From Streptomyces sp. NBC_01571 (lineage in GTDB: Bacteria; Actinomycetota; Actinomycetes; Streptomycetales; Streptomycetaceae), in the NCBI RefSeq assembly GCF_026339875.1, contig NZ_JAPEPZ010000002.1, positions 620,001 through 684,000 of the forward strand: 64,000 nucleotides of DNA, in the 5' to 3' direction. A program made the translations under genes and the position numbers. The notes below the pieces were generated by a model, which saw nothing but the letters and a program-made list of their open reading frames with translations, made no database searches and was not told the DNA's origin. Position 1 is the first letter of the stretch. Every line of letters begins with the position of its first letter. Of the stretch, positions 34,065 through 42,351 are shown piece by piece.

Positions 34065-35309
34065 ATGCCCGAGCCCGGGCCTTCCCCTGTGCAGTCGTGC
34101 CTGGCTGAAGCCGTGGCCCTCGTCGGGGCCCGTACCCGGCTCACCCACACCGAGGCCGACGGCGCCACCACCAGTGACGTCGTCCCACAGCGCAGGGAGG
34201 AGGGCGGTACGGCGATGGGTCCAGCGGGCCCCGCCCTGGAACGGATTCTGCGGGGTCCCAGCGGGCTGGGCACAGCCGGCCTGTATCTCACCCCGCGAGA
34301 GGAACCACCGGCGCCCGGGACACCGGCGGACGGCACGCCGGTCCCCGGCCTCTACCACCATCCGGTGACACAGCCGGACCCGGTTCGGGTGGAGGAGGTC
34401 AGCCGCAGGATCAAGAGGTGGGCGGTCGACGAGGTCCAGGCCTACCCCCCGGAGTGGGAGGACCAGTTCGACGGCTTCTCCGTCGGACGCTACATGGTGG
34501 CCTGCCACCCCGACGCTCCCACGGTCGACCATCTGATGATCGCCACACGGCTGATGGTCGCGGAGAACGTGCTCGACGACTGCTACTGCGAGGACCATGG
34601 CGGCTCACCGGTCGGGCTCGGCAGTCGCCTTCTGCTGGCGCACACGGCTCTCGACCCCTTGCTCACGACGCAGGAGTACGAGCAGCCGTGGACGGAGTCA
34701 CTCCAGTCGGACGCCCCCCGGCGCGCCTACCGCTCCGCCATGGCGTACTTCCTCCAACAGGCCACTCCCTCGCAGGCCGACCGGTACCGGCACGACATGG
34801 CACGTCTGCACCTGGGCTACCTCGCGGAGGCCGCGTGGTCCGAGGCGGATCACGTCCCCGAGGTCTGGGAGTACCTGGCGATGCGCCAGTTCAACAACTT
34901 CCGTCCCTGCCCGACGATCACCGACACCATCGGCGGCTACGAACTGCCGGCGGACCTGCATGCCCAGCCGGACATGCAGCGGGTCATCGCGCTCGCCTCC
35001 AACGCCACGACCATCGTGAACGACCTCTACTCATACACCAAGGAACTCGAGAGCCCGGGCAGACACCTGAACCTGCCCGTGGTGATCGCCGAACGTGAGG
35101 GCGTCTCGGACCGGGACGGCTATCTGAAAGCAGTCGAGATCCACAACGACCTCATGCGCGCATTCGAATCCGAAGCCGCCGGCCTGGCCGCCGCCTGCCC
35201 TGTCCCGAACGTGCTGCGCTTCCTGCGAGGCGTGGCCGTGTGGGTCGACGGCAACCACTACTGGCACCGGACCAACACCTACCGATACAGCCTGCCCGAC
35301 TTTTGGTAA
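34065..35309 (+). CDS. tpc: 2-Methylisoborneol synthase
   Basis: 414 residues from ATG 34065 (AAGGAG at 6 nt); the open frame upstream to 33492 is antiphase over the shell gene and not coding. Class I terpene cyclase: Mg-binding DDCYCED at 171-177 and NSE triad NDLYSYTKE at 319-327, the variant motifs typical of MIB synthases. Cyclises 2-methylgeranyl diphosphate to 2-methylisoborneol. The first ~110 residues are Gly/Pro/Ala-rich and disordered, with conserved RGPSGLGTAGLYL and GTPVPGLYHH patches, plausibly the encapsulation signal. The methyltransferase that makes its substrate follows at 15 nt. Confidence 0.95.
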   Translation: MPEPGPSPVQSCLAEAVALVGARTRLTHTEADGATTSDVVPQRREEGGTAMGPAGPALERILRGPSGLGTAGLYLTPREEPPAPGTPADGTPVPGLYHHPVTQPDPVRVEEVSRRIKRWAVDEVQAYPPEWEDQFDGFSVGRYMVACHPDAPTVDHLMIATRLMVAENVLDDCYCEDHGGSPVGLGSRLLLAHTALDPLLTTQEYEQPWTESLQSDAPRRAYRSAMAYFLQQATPSQADRYRHDMARLHLGYLAEAAWSEADHVPEVWEYLAMRQFNNFRPCPTITDTIGGYELPADLHAQPDMQRVIALASNATTIVNDLYSYTKELESPGRHLNLPVVIAEREGVSDRDGYLKAVEIHNDLMRAFESEAAGLAAACPVPNVLRFLRGVAVWVDGNHYWHRTNTYRYSLPDFW

Positions 35310-35324
35310 GGAGCGGATTCCACC

Positions 35325-36203
35325 ATGACCAGCACCGAACTCACAACCACCGCGGCCACGTTCGTCCCCGGCCCTGCCTCGCCCTACCAAGGGGACATCG
35401 CCCGCTACTGGGACGGCGAGGCGAGGCCCGTCAACCTTCGTCTCGGCGACGTGGACGGGCTCTACCACCACCACTACGGCATCGGCGACATCGACCACGC
35501 CGCCCTCGGGGACACCGGGGACGGTGGGTACGAGAACAGGCTGATCTCGGAGCTTCACCGCCTGGAGTCGGCGCAGGCCGAAGTCCTCCTGGACCACCTG
35601 GGCCCCATCGAGCGTGACGACACCCTCCTTGACGCCGGCTGCGGCCGCGGCGGTTCGATGGTCATGGCCCACCAACGGTTCGGGTGCGGCGTCGAGGGCG
35701 TCACCCTGTCGGCCAAGCAGGCGGAGTTCGCCAACCGCCGCGCCCTGGAACTCGGCATCGAGGGCCACGTCCGTGCTCGCGTGTGCAACATGCTGGACAC
35801 CCCGCTCGAAACGGGACAGGTCGCCGCCTCGTGGAACAACGAGTCGAGCATGTACGTCGACCTGGAAGACCTCTTCGCCGAGCACTCCCGCGTCCTGTCG
35901 GTCGGCGGTCGATACGTGACCATCACCGGCTGCTGGAACCCGCGTTACGGCCAGCCGTCGAAGTGGGTCTCCCAGATCAACGCCCACTTCGAGTGCAACA
36001 TCCACTCCCGCCGGGAGTACCTCCGCGCCATGGCCAACAACCGACTGGTACCCCAGGCCGTGATCGACCTGACGCCCGAGACCCTGCCCTACTGGAATCT
36101 GCGTGCCACGTCCTCGCTGGTCACCGGAATCGAGACGGCGTTCGTCAACTCCTACGAGGACGGCTCCTTTCAGTACCTCCTGATCGCGGCCGACCGCGTC
36201 TGA
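35325..36203 (+). CDS. mtf: Geranyl diphosphate 2-C-methyltransferase
   Basis: 292 residues, ATG with AAGGAG at 12 nt, 15 nt after the cyclase stop. SAM motif I LLDAGCGRGGSMVMAHQRFG (~100), VEGVTLSAKQAEFANRRALE, SWNNESSMYVDLEDLFAEHS and the C-terminal YWNLRATSSLVTGIETAF are diagnostic. Adds a methyl group to C2 of GPP, giving the unusual C11 precursor. The N-terminal QGDIARYWDGEARPVNLRLG is conserved in the family. Last gene of the operon; a strong terminator follows at 36220. Confidence 0.95.
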   Translation: MTSTELTTTAATFVPGPASPYQGDIARYWDGEARPVNLRLGDVDGLYHHHYGIGDIDHAALGDTGDGGYENRLISELHRLESAQAEVLLDHLGPIERDDTLLDAGCGRGGSMVMAHQRFGCGVEGVTLSAKQAEFANRRALELGIEGHVRARVCNMLDTPLETGQVAASWNNESSMYVDLEDLFAEHSRVLSVGGRYVTITGCWNPRYGQPSKWVSQINAHFECNIHSRREYLRAMANNRLVPQAVIDLTPETLPYWNLRATSSLVTGIETAFVNSYEDGSFQYLLIAADRV

Positions 36204-36219
36204 CCAACCACATGACACC

Positions 36220-36247
36220 TCCGGGCACGTCACACGACGTGCCCGGA
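36220..36247. terminator. Terminator of the 2-methylisoborneol operon
   Basis: Perfect 12-bp stem TCCGGGCACGTC / GACGTGCCCGGA with loop ACAC, 17 nt after the methyltransferase stop. No T-tract. Confidence 0.85.
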
Positions 36248-36590
36248 CCGTCGGGCAGCCGCCCGATCCACCTGACGGCAAAGGGCCCGCATGCCGACGG
36301 GGGCGGTCGAACCGCGTGCGCGGACGATCCGGCCCTACAGGTGCCCTCCGCCACGCCAACGAGGATCGCTGGTAGGACTCCGTCGGGTCGTTCTTGATCT
36401 AGGTGTTACCGGGGTTCAAGGACTGCGGACACATCCGCCACACACAACGCCAACGCCGCCCGGACACTGCTCACTTCATGTGCGTCCGCCCATCCAACAT
36501 GCCCAAGAACAGCCCAAACAGGAAGACCTGACGGAGTCCTATCAGGCTATGCCGCCGGCCTTCGATGCAGTCGTCCCAGATCGTGACTGC

Positions 36591-36639
36591 ACACCAGACG
36601 GCTCCCGTCCTGCGAGCAGGGGCGGGAGCCGTCTGGTGT
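36591..36639. terminator. Strong 17-bp terminator of the GlsB-like gene
   Basis: ACACCAGACGGCTCCCG pairs perfectly with CGGGAGCCGTCTGGTGT, with an inner CCTGC/GCAGG stem in the loop. Lies 26 nt beyond the minus-strand stop at 36665 and should work in both directions. Confidence 0.85.
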
Positions 36640-36664
36640 CTCGGATGTGGATTCCGTCAGCAGG

Positions 36665-36943
36665 TCACGCGTGACGGTGCGAGTGCCGGTTACCGGTGAC
36701 GAGGCGGTAGATGGCGAGCAGTATGAAGGAGCCGACGATCGCGGCGATCCAGGTCGACAGGTCGAAGAATCCGTCGATGGAGTCGACGCCGAAGATCACC
36801 TTACCGAGCCAGCCGCCGAGCAGACCGCCGGCGACGCCGATGAGCATGGTGATGATGATGCCGCCCGGGTCCCTGCCCGGCATCAGGGCCTTGGCGATGG
36901 CGCCTGCGAGCAAGCCGATGATGATCCACGCGATGATACCCAT
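36665..36943 (-). CDS. GlsB/YeaQ/YmgE-family small membrane protein
   Basis: 92 residues, ATG 36943 with GGAG at 10 nt. IIAWIIIGLLAGAIAKALMP, GRDPGGIIITMLIGVAGGLL, GGWLGKVIFGV then STWIAAIVGSFILLAIYRLV: three membrane helices and the PGRDPGG loop of the transglycosylase-associated family. Stress-linked in other bacteria; function unproven. His-rich tail HSHRHA. Paralogue of the gene at 28642. Confidence 0.9.
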   Translation of the reverse strand: MGIIAWIIIGLLAGAIAKALMPGRDPGGIIITMLIGVAGGLLGGWLGKVIFGVDSIDGFFDLSTWIAAIVGSFILLAIYRLVTGNRHSHRHA

Positions 36944-37692
36944 GATGCCACTCCGCTTCCTCGTAAAGAACGTGTCAGCTCATCGTGTGCACCGATCACG
37001 CGCGAACAAACGTCTCCTCTGTATGGCAATCCTGGAGGCCCCGGATCCAAGACCACGGCCAGGCAGGCTGCGGCAGCATCCAGACATCTACGGCCCCTTT
37101 GCACCTGAAGACCGCGTCCGTGCCGCAGACGCCGACTGTCGGCGACGGCTGACACAAGTCTCGCCTCGCTGGAACAGGGGTCCCGGCCCGCAGGGCAGTG
37201 CTGACCCGGACAAGGAAGAAGTCATCATCGTTGCCCACTTCCTCCAGCGCAGCGTGTGCGGCTTCGCTCTCGGCGGCTACCGGCAAGAGGAACAGGATGC
37301 GCTGCGCGGCCGCGCATGGGGAAGAAACGCAAATTGCCCGGACCTGCGGTGGGCGTCGCAGGGCCGGCCCTTCTGGGCTACCCGGTTGGCCGTCAAGCTG
37401 CCCACGTCGCGGGCTCGCGTAGGTCGGGAGCAGGGATGTCCACGGGGTCGTTACGGCAGCAGGAAGCAGACGAGGTTCCAGGCGCACGCGGCGGGCGACC
37501 ACGGCATCAGCCGGTTGCCCGTCTGGTTGCCGATCGCCCAGGCGATGACGGTTGCGACGCCTCCCCGGAGGAGAATCGGGACAGCCGCGGTGCGCAGGCG
37601 ACGGCAGGCAAGGTCGTTGAAGCGGGCGTACGTGCGTGCTCAGCGCAGTGCGGTGTCCATGTGCTGCTCGCCGTGGGGGTGTTGGCGTGTCT
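36944..37692. other. 749-bp stretch with decayed sequence only
   Basis: No intact gene. On the minus strand 37451-37630 reads ARFNDLACRRLRTAAVPILL, RGGVATVIAWAIGNQTGNRL, CAWNLVCFLLP and a stop: a hydrophobic segment without a start, so a fragment. Near 37210-37330 another minus frame (AAAQRILFLLPVAAESEAAH) is equally incomplete. The IS701-type element inserted at the right edge. Confidence 0.4.
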
Positions 37693-39184
37693 GACCCTTC
37701 AGTTGTAGTTCGGCGATCAGGTTCGCAGGGTAACTCCCTGTTATGGACGACTGGTCCGGTGATGTGGCACAAGTAGCCGAGTGGGATGCTGAGTTGGAGA
37801 CGTTGCTGCGGCAGGTCGGCGACGTCTTCCCCCGGGCGGATCTGCGGCGGCGGGCGAACGCGTGTGTGCGCGGGCTGTTGGGCCCGGTCTCCCGCAAGAA
37901 TGGCTGGCAGTTGGCCGAGTACGCCGGCTGGCGGCGCCCCGACGGGCAGCAGCACTTGCTGGACCGGGCGAAGTGGGACGTCGATGAGCTGCGCGACCGG
38001 GTCCGCCGGTATGCGCTGGACGGGCTGGCCAACGGCGTGGGCGGGGTGCTGGTCATCGATGAGACCGGGTTCGCCAAGAAGGGCAAGACTTCCGTCGGCG
38101 TGGCCCGGCAGTTCACCGGCTCACTCGGCGGCGTCTTTCCTTGCCAGATCGGGGTGTTCGCCGCCTGGGCCACCACCCGCGGGGCAACCCTGGTCGACCG
38201 GGAGATCTACCTGCCGCAAGTCTGGACAGGCGATCGCGAGCGGTGCGCGGCTGCGCAGGTGCCCGAGGTGGTCGGCTTCGCCACCAAACCCCGCCTCGCC
38301 GAGAAGATGATCGACCGGATTCTCCCCGAGCTTCCGGAGAACACCTGGCTGGCCGCCGACGAGGTCTACGGCCGTGACGGCGGCTTCCGCTCCTTCGCCG
38401 AGAGCCGCCAACTGCCGTACGTGGTCAACGTCTCCAGCGCCCAAACAGTGCTGCCCCGACCGGGCTGGCGGCGTATCGACAAGCTGGCCGCCGCCGCAGA
38501 CGACAGCGAGTGGCAGCTGATCGAAGCCGGCCCGAGCCAGACCGGCTCCCGCTGGTGGCAGTGGTGGGTCCGCCGGATCGCCGACCCGCAGGAGCCCGTG
38601 GGCAGCGCGGTGCGGGGGCAGCCCTGGCCGAGCCGATGGATGATCGCCCGACGCCGCCCCGAAACGCCCGACGACCTCGACTACTACCTGGCTTGGGGCC
38701 CGTCCGGCACCCCGCCGGAACACCTGGCCCACGTCGCCGGCGCGCGCTGGCGGGTGGAAGACGCGATCAAACTCGGCAAGCATCAGTGCGGGCTGGCCGA
38801 CTACGAGGTGCGCCACTGGCACAGCTGGTACCGGCACATCACCCTGTCGATGCTGGCCGCCGCATTCCTGGCGGTACAGGCCGCCACAGGCGACGCTGAC
38901 GCTCCCGCACCGCTCCGGGAAGCCCTCAGCGGTGACCAGTCTGATGAGGAGCCCAAAGGGGGGAGCGCGAGGACATCATCAGCCCCGAACAGCTCATCCC
39001 CTACACCGCGGCCGAGATCCGCAAGCTCCTTACGCTCATCCACCCGCCACCCCCACCCGAGCACGGTCGGACCGCCCACGGACTGTGTTGGTCACGCTGG
39101 CGACGACGTCACCAGGCCGACGCTAACGGGCATCATCGCAGACGCCGGGTTCGCGAACTCGCCCTGAATTACAACTGAAGGGTC
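37693..39184. mobile_element. IS701-family insertion sequence
   Basis: 1492 bp bounded by 19-bp inverted repeats GACCCTTCAGTTGTArTTC at 37693-37711 and 39166-39184, differing at one base. Contains one transposase gene. No obvious target duplication: left flank ends TGTCT, right flank begins TGAGC. The right end lies 7 nt from the lipoprotein stop codon at 39191. Confidence 0.88.
37743..39167 (+). CDS. IS701-family DDE transposase with 3' frameshift
   Basis: 474 residues as read. Conserved VLVIDETGFAKKGKTSVGVA (first Asp), NTWLAADEVYGRDGGFRSFA (second Asp) and AGARWRVEDAIKLGKHQCGL (Glu) form the catalytic triad. After residue ~405 the frame turns low-complexity. A -1 change at the AAAGGGGGG run (G6 at 38957-38962) restores REDIISPEQLIPYTAAEIRK and LLTLI, ending RVRELALNYN with TGA at 39176-39178 inside the right repeat. 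This is a mutation or a programmed shift. The core is intact, so activity is possible. Confidence 0.88.
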   Translation: MDDWSGDVAQVAEWDAELETLLRQVGDVFPRADLRRRANACVRGLLGPVSRKNGWQLAEYAGWRRPDGQQHLLDRAKWDVDELRDRVRRYALDGLANGVGGVLVIDETGFAKKGKTSVGVARQFTGSLGGVFPCQIGVFAAWATTRGATLVDREIYLPQVWTGDRERCAAAQVPEVVGFATKPRLAEKMIDRILPELPENTWLAADEVYGRDGGFRSFAESRQLPYVVNVSSAQTVLPRPGWRRIDKLAAAADDSEWQLIEAGPSQTGSRWWQWWVRRIADPQEPVGSAVRGQPWPSRWMIARRRPETPDDLDYYLAWGPSGTPPEHLAHVAGARWRVEDAIKLGKHQCGLADYEVRHWHSWYRHITLSMLAAAFLAVQAATGDADAPAPLREALSGDQSDEEPKGGSARTSSAPNSSSPTPRPRSASSLRSSTRHPHPSTVGPPTDCVGHAGDDVTRPTLTGIIADAGFANSP

Positions 39185-39190
39185 TGAGCG

Positions 39191-39628
39191 TCACACGACG
39201 CAGAAACCGGTGGCCTTGAGAGCTTGGTTGATCTGCTTGCCCTGGGCCTCGGTGGTGGTGACGTCCTTGTAAGTGAAGCGCTGCGAGGCGAGGTGGTCGA
39301 GGCGCTGCGCACCGGCGTTGATGGCGCTGCACTGGTTTCGGGCGGCGTCGACGGCCTTGTCCTCGTAACGGGAGGCGGCCGGGGCAGCGGCGGCCAGGGC
39401 TCGGAGCAGTCGGGCCCGGGCGGCGCCGGTCGGCTTCGGCGGGATGCCGGTTGCCTTCGCGAGGGCATCGACGCTCGGCGTCGCGGCCGCGGTGGAGACC
39501 GCCTTGCTGGGCGCCGTGGGGGCCTTGTTGGGCTTGCTGTCGGCCCTGCTGTTGCCGTCGTCGCAGGCGGTGAGCGCGGCGGCCGTCGCGAGCAGGAGGA
39601 CGGCGAGCAGGGTGGCGCGGTTCTTCAA
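39191..39628 (-). CDS. Small lipoprotein (145 aa)
   Basis: TTG 39628 follows a G6A stretch and gives a short signal KNRATLLAVLLLATAAALTA ending in the lipobox LTAC; ATGs at 39664/39661 would add a non-family N-terminus. The mature part is Ser/Thr/Ala/Pro-rich (SKPNKAPTAPSKAVSTAAAT), then a helical domain with a C-terminal Cys (KATGFCVV). Lipid-anchored outside the membrane; function unknown. The IS701 element inserted immediately past its stop. Confidence 0.72.
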   Translation of the reverse strand: MKNRATLLAVLLLATAAALTACDDGNSRADSKPNKAPTAPSKAVSTAAATPSVDALAKATGIPPKPTGAARARLLRALAAAAPAASRYEDKAVDAARNQCSAINAGAQRLDHLASQRFTYKDVTTTEAQGKQINQALKATGFCVV

Positions 39629-39732
39629 GGTCCCCCCATGGGATCCGAGTTGAGCGGACATCATGCCGCGAGTGTGGTGTCGGTTTCGCAAGTTGCCGAA
39701 GACGCGTAAGTAGAAGGTCGTACGGTACAGGG

Positions 39733-39965
39733 CTACAGCATCCACGGGTCGAGGCCGGTGCGGATCACCCGGGCGGCGCGGGCGCGCTGGTCGAAGAGGC
39801 GGATCCCCAAGGACTCTTGATGCGGCCCCGCGAGACCCTCACCGGCAGCCAGGGCCGGAAGCTGCTGGAGGTCCGGCTCGCCCGTCCGGACATTGCGGAT
39901 GCCGGCATCCGGCCGCAGCCGCGGAGAGACGTCCACCGCCAACATCGGGCGGCCGTTGTTCGCAT
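39733..39965 (-). pseudogene. Fragment of a Streptomyces transposase
   Basis: Minus strand encodes NNGRPMLAVDVSPRLRPDA, matching the conserved N-terminal block of a putative transposase family common in Streptomyces. It then continues as unrelated GEPDLQQLPALAAGEGLAG, PHQESLGIRLFDQRARAARV. Truncated on both sides; the downstream part may be a second fused remnant. Confidence 0.4.
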
Positions 39966-39985
39966 GACGAGCTTAGACTCTGGCG

Positions 39986-40522
39986 GTGATCGAGATCCTC
40001 GACAACCTGGACACGCTGTCCCGGCCACACCTCGACCTCACGGCTGTCAGGCTGGGCGGCGTAGCCCTGGGGGCACCAGCCACCAGCGTTCCACGCCGGA
40101 GCATCGTCGAGGCCCAGTCCTCCCTGGTCGTCCGGTACCGCGGCGGGACCGACATCGACAGCGAGTACTACGACGCGGACGGGCGGCGGCTGACCCTCGA
40201 CGAGGTCGTCAACCACGCTGCCCAGTCAGACGGATTCTTGTACTGCGCCGACAAGCTCTCCTACAAGGTTCGAGCCGGGACGGTCGTCGGCTTCGCGATC
40301 TACGGACCGCACCTGTCCCACTTCGCCCACCTGACCTCGTACGAGGAACTCCTGGGCGCGTTCGGCACACCCGACCGGGCGCGCGAAGACGAGGTATACG
40401 GCGACCTCATGGGCTACGACGCCTACTACTGGGGCGCGCAGAAGCACGTGAGCTGGGACGCCTGGGACCACCGAATAAGCCTGATCAACCTGGGCGCCTT
40501 CGAAGGAAACACAGGCCCATGA
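39986..40522 (+). CDS. Hypothetical protein (178 aa)
   Basis: GTG start in GGCGGTGATCGAG. Soluble alpha/beta protein with VRYRGGTDIDSEYYDADGRR, RAGTVVGFAIYGPHLSHFAH, LMGYDAYYWGAQKHVSWDAW. No signal or membrane helix. Sequence style suggests a conserved Streptomyces DUF (SMI1/immunity-like?), but I do not recognise it. Confidence 0.65.
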   Translation: MIEILDNLDTLSRPHLDLTAVRLGGVALGAPATSVPRRSIVEAQSSLVVRYRGGTDIDSEYYDADGRRLTLDEVVNHAAQSDGFLYCADKLSYKVRAGTVVGFAIYGPHLSHFAHLTSYEELLGAFGTPDRAREDEVYGDLMGYDAYYWGAQKHVSWDAWDHRISLINLGAFEGNTGP

Positions 40523-40712
40523 CTGTGCCAGACCCAGGCTACGAGCGTTCTCCGGCGTGATCTTGATGGTGGCGGCCCGCCCGTAGCGAAACCCACGTAC
40601 TGAGGTTGGACGCCAGGCTGACTGCCTGTACCTGATACGGCCGTGCCATGACGGTATGCGTGGTGGCCCTGAGTTCGTTGCGCGCCGCCGTCAGCCATGT
40701 TTGGATCACCCG

Positions 40713-41381
40713 ATGAACCTTCTGTTGACGGCGAGTGGCCTGCGCAACGAGACGCTGCGGGATGCGCTGCGGGACATGCTGGGAAAGCCGTTCGGTTCGG
40801 CGAACGTCGTGTACGTTCCCACGGCATCCGTGGCCGAGCCCGGTGACCACGGGTGGGTCGTCGCGGACATGAACCGGCTGCACGGCCTCGGCTGGCGGGA
40901 GTTCGACATCCTGGAGCTGAACGGCCTGCCCCGGCAGATGGTGCTCGACCGGCTGCTCCACGCCGACGTCATCCATGTCGAGGGAGGCAGCCACTACCAC
41001 CTCGCGCGCAGCATCACCGGCAACGGCCTGGCCGACGGCTTCCTGGAGGCGCTGGAGAGCCGCGTCTATGTGGGGGTCAGCGCCGGATCAATGATCTTCA
41101 GCCGTAATCTCACCGGACACTCCGCCGACGTCATCGGGGACTCCACGGACCTCCACATTCTCGGCGCGACGACCGTGGAGCCGCCGTTCGGCCTCTTCGA
41201 CTGGTATCTCAAGCCCCACCTGTACTCGCCGGATTTCCCCGAGCGGGACGACGCCTGGGCTGACCGCATCGCCGAGCGGGCGGACTTCCCGATCTACTTC
41301 ATCGACGACGACTCGGCCGTTCGGGTCAGGGGCGGCAAGGTGGATGTCGTTTCTGAAGGCCGGTGGCGGTTCCATCCGTGA
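40713..41381 (+). CDS. Peptidase S51 / dipeptidase E-like hydrolase
   Basis: 222 residues from ATG 40713. LLLTASGLRNETLRDALRDM opening, HVEGGSHYHLARSI, then the nucleophile elbow YVGVSAGSMIFSRNLTG (Ser ~130) and GLFDWYLKPHLYSPDFPERD with the putative His. Class I glutaminase-like fold; family members cleave Asp-X dipeptides or cyanophycin-type substrates. Cytosolic. Monocistronic. Confidence 0.87.
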   Translation: MNLLLTASGLRNETLRDALRDMLGKPFGSANVVYVPTASVAEPGDHGWVVADMNRLHGLGWREFDILELNGLPRQMVLDRLLHADVIHVEGGSHYHLARSITGNGLADGFLEALESRVYVGVSAGSMIFSRNLTGHSADVIGDSTDLHILGATTVEPPFGLFDWYLKPHLYSPDFPERDDAWADRIAERADFPIYFIDDDSAVRVRGGKVDVVSEGRWRFHP

Positions 41382-41589
41382 CCCAACGCGTGGTGGCGCC
41401 CACCGGTTCGCCGATCCCCTGCTGCGCCAGGTCGAACGTGCCAGGCGCCTCCAGGCCCCCTCGGCGGAGTAGCCATCCCACCGCCGTCGGGGACCACGGG
41501 TTCCGTGAACGTCGGAACCACCAGGTCTGGAACCAGGGACCCGGAGTGGATCGCCGGACTCGCCCCCAAGACAAGCGGGAACGTCAAGA

Positions 41590-41910
41590 GAGGTTCGGCG
41601 CCTCGGCCCCCGGCTGCGGGACCTGAGTGGTCTGAGCGGCGATCAGCACCGTGCACTGCCCGGCCGGCCCCGCAGCGCCGGTGCGGTAGCCCTGGGGGCT
41701 GATTCGGCCCGCGGTGCCGGTCATTACGCCGGTTGGGGTATCCGGGGTGCTGTCCAAGGCGTGGGCGATGCCGAAGTCCGGTACCCACGGCCCGTCCGGC
41801 GCCAGGATGACGTTCCCCCGCTTCACATCGCGGTGCACCACCCCGGCCGCGTGGACGGCCGCCACGACCGACCGGACCAGCCTGACGCACCGCGCGGGGG
41901 AAGATAGGGA
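41590..41910 (-). pseudogene. Ser/Thr protein kinase catalytic-loop remnant
   Basis: Minus strand reads CVRLVRSVVAAVHAAGVVHR, DVKRGNVILAPDGPWVPDFG, IAHALDSTPDTPTGVMTGTA. This is the HRDVKxxNVIL catalytic loop, DFG and activation segment of a bacterial STK. The N-lobe, the APE helix and everything after are missing or scrambled. A truncated, dead kinase. Confidence 0.65.
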
Positions 41911-41942
41911 TGGAATGACGGAACGCGAGGTCAGGAGCTTCC

Positions 41943-42281
41943 ATGGCGAAGCCGGTTCACCAACCCCGTGAGGACGCGGAGTTCGACTTCATCCTCAGGA
42001 TGAGCGCAGTCCCGGTCCTCGCATACTTCACCGGGACCTGGCCCAAGGCGATCGAGCCCTGCCGGGCAATGGACCTCGTCGTGGGCGGCATCGCCGACGA
42101 GTACACGGGCCGCCTGACGGCCGTCCGCACCGACATCACGCGCTGTCCGTCCGCGACCAAGCGATACGGGATCACCGGAGCCCCGTCCTGCGTCCTGCTG
42201 AAGGACGGAGAGGCGGTGGCGCACGGCACGGGGCCCATGACCATCGCCGAGGTACGGCAGTTCCTGGACGGCCACCTCTGA
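41943..42281 (+). CDS. Thioredoxin-fold protein lacking the CxxC pair
   Basis: 112 residues, ATG with AGGAG at 5 nt. Thioredoxin layout is clear: VPVLAYFTGTWPKAIEPCRA, then VRTDITRCPSATKRYGITGA, PSCVLLKDGEAVAHGTGPMT. The usual WCGPC is replaced by WPKAIEPC, so only the resolving Cys remains; the cis-Pro is present in GAPSC. It is probably not a classical disulfide reductase; perhaps a monothiol or binding protein. Confidence 0.82.
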   Translation: MAKPVHQPREDAEFDFILRMSAVPVLAYFTGTWPKAIEPCRAMDLVVGGIADEYTGRLTAVRTDITRCPSATKRYGITGAPSCVLLKDGEAVAHGTGPMTIAEVRQFLDGHL

Positions 42282-42351
42282 GCGGCCGCCGCGCCTGGCC
42301 CCATTCGGCAGGCCCCTTTGAATCGATCATCCAGGGAGCCGGCGAGTCGTT

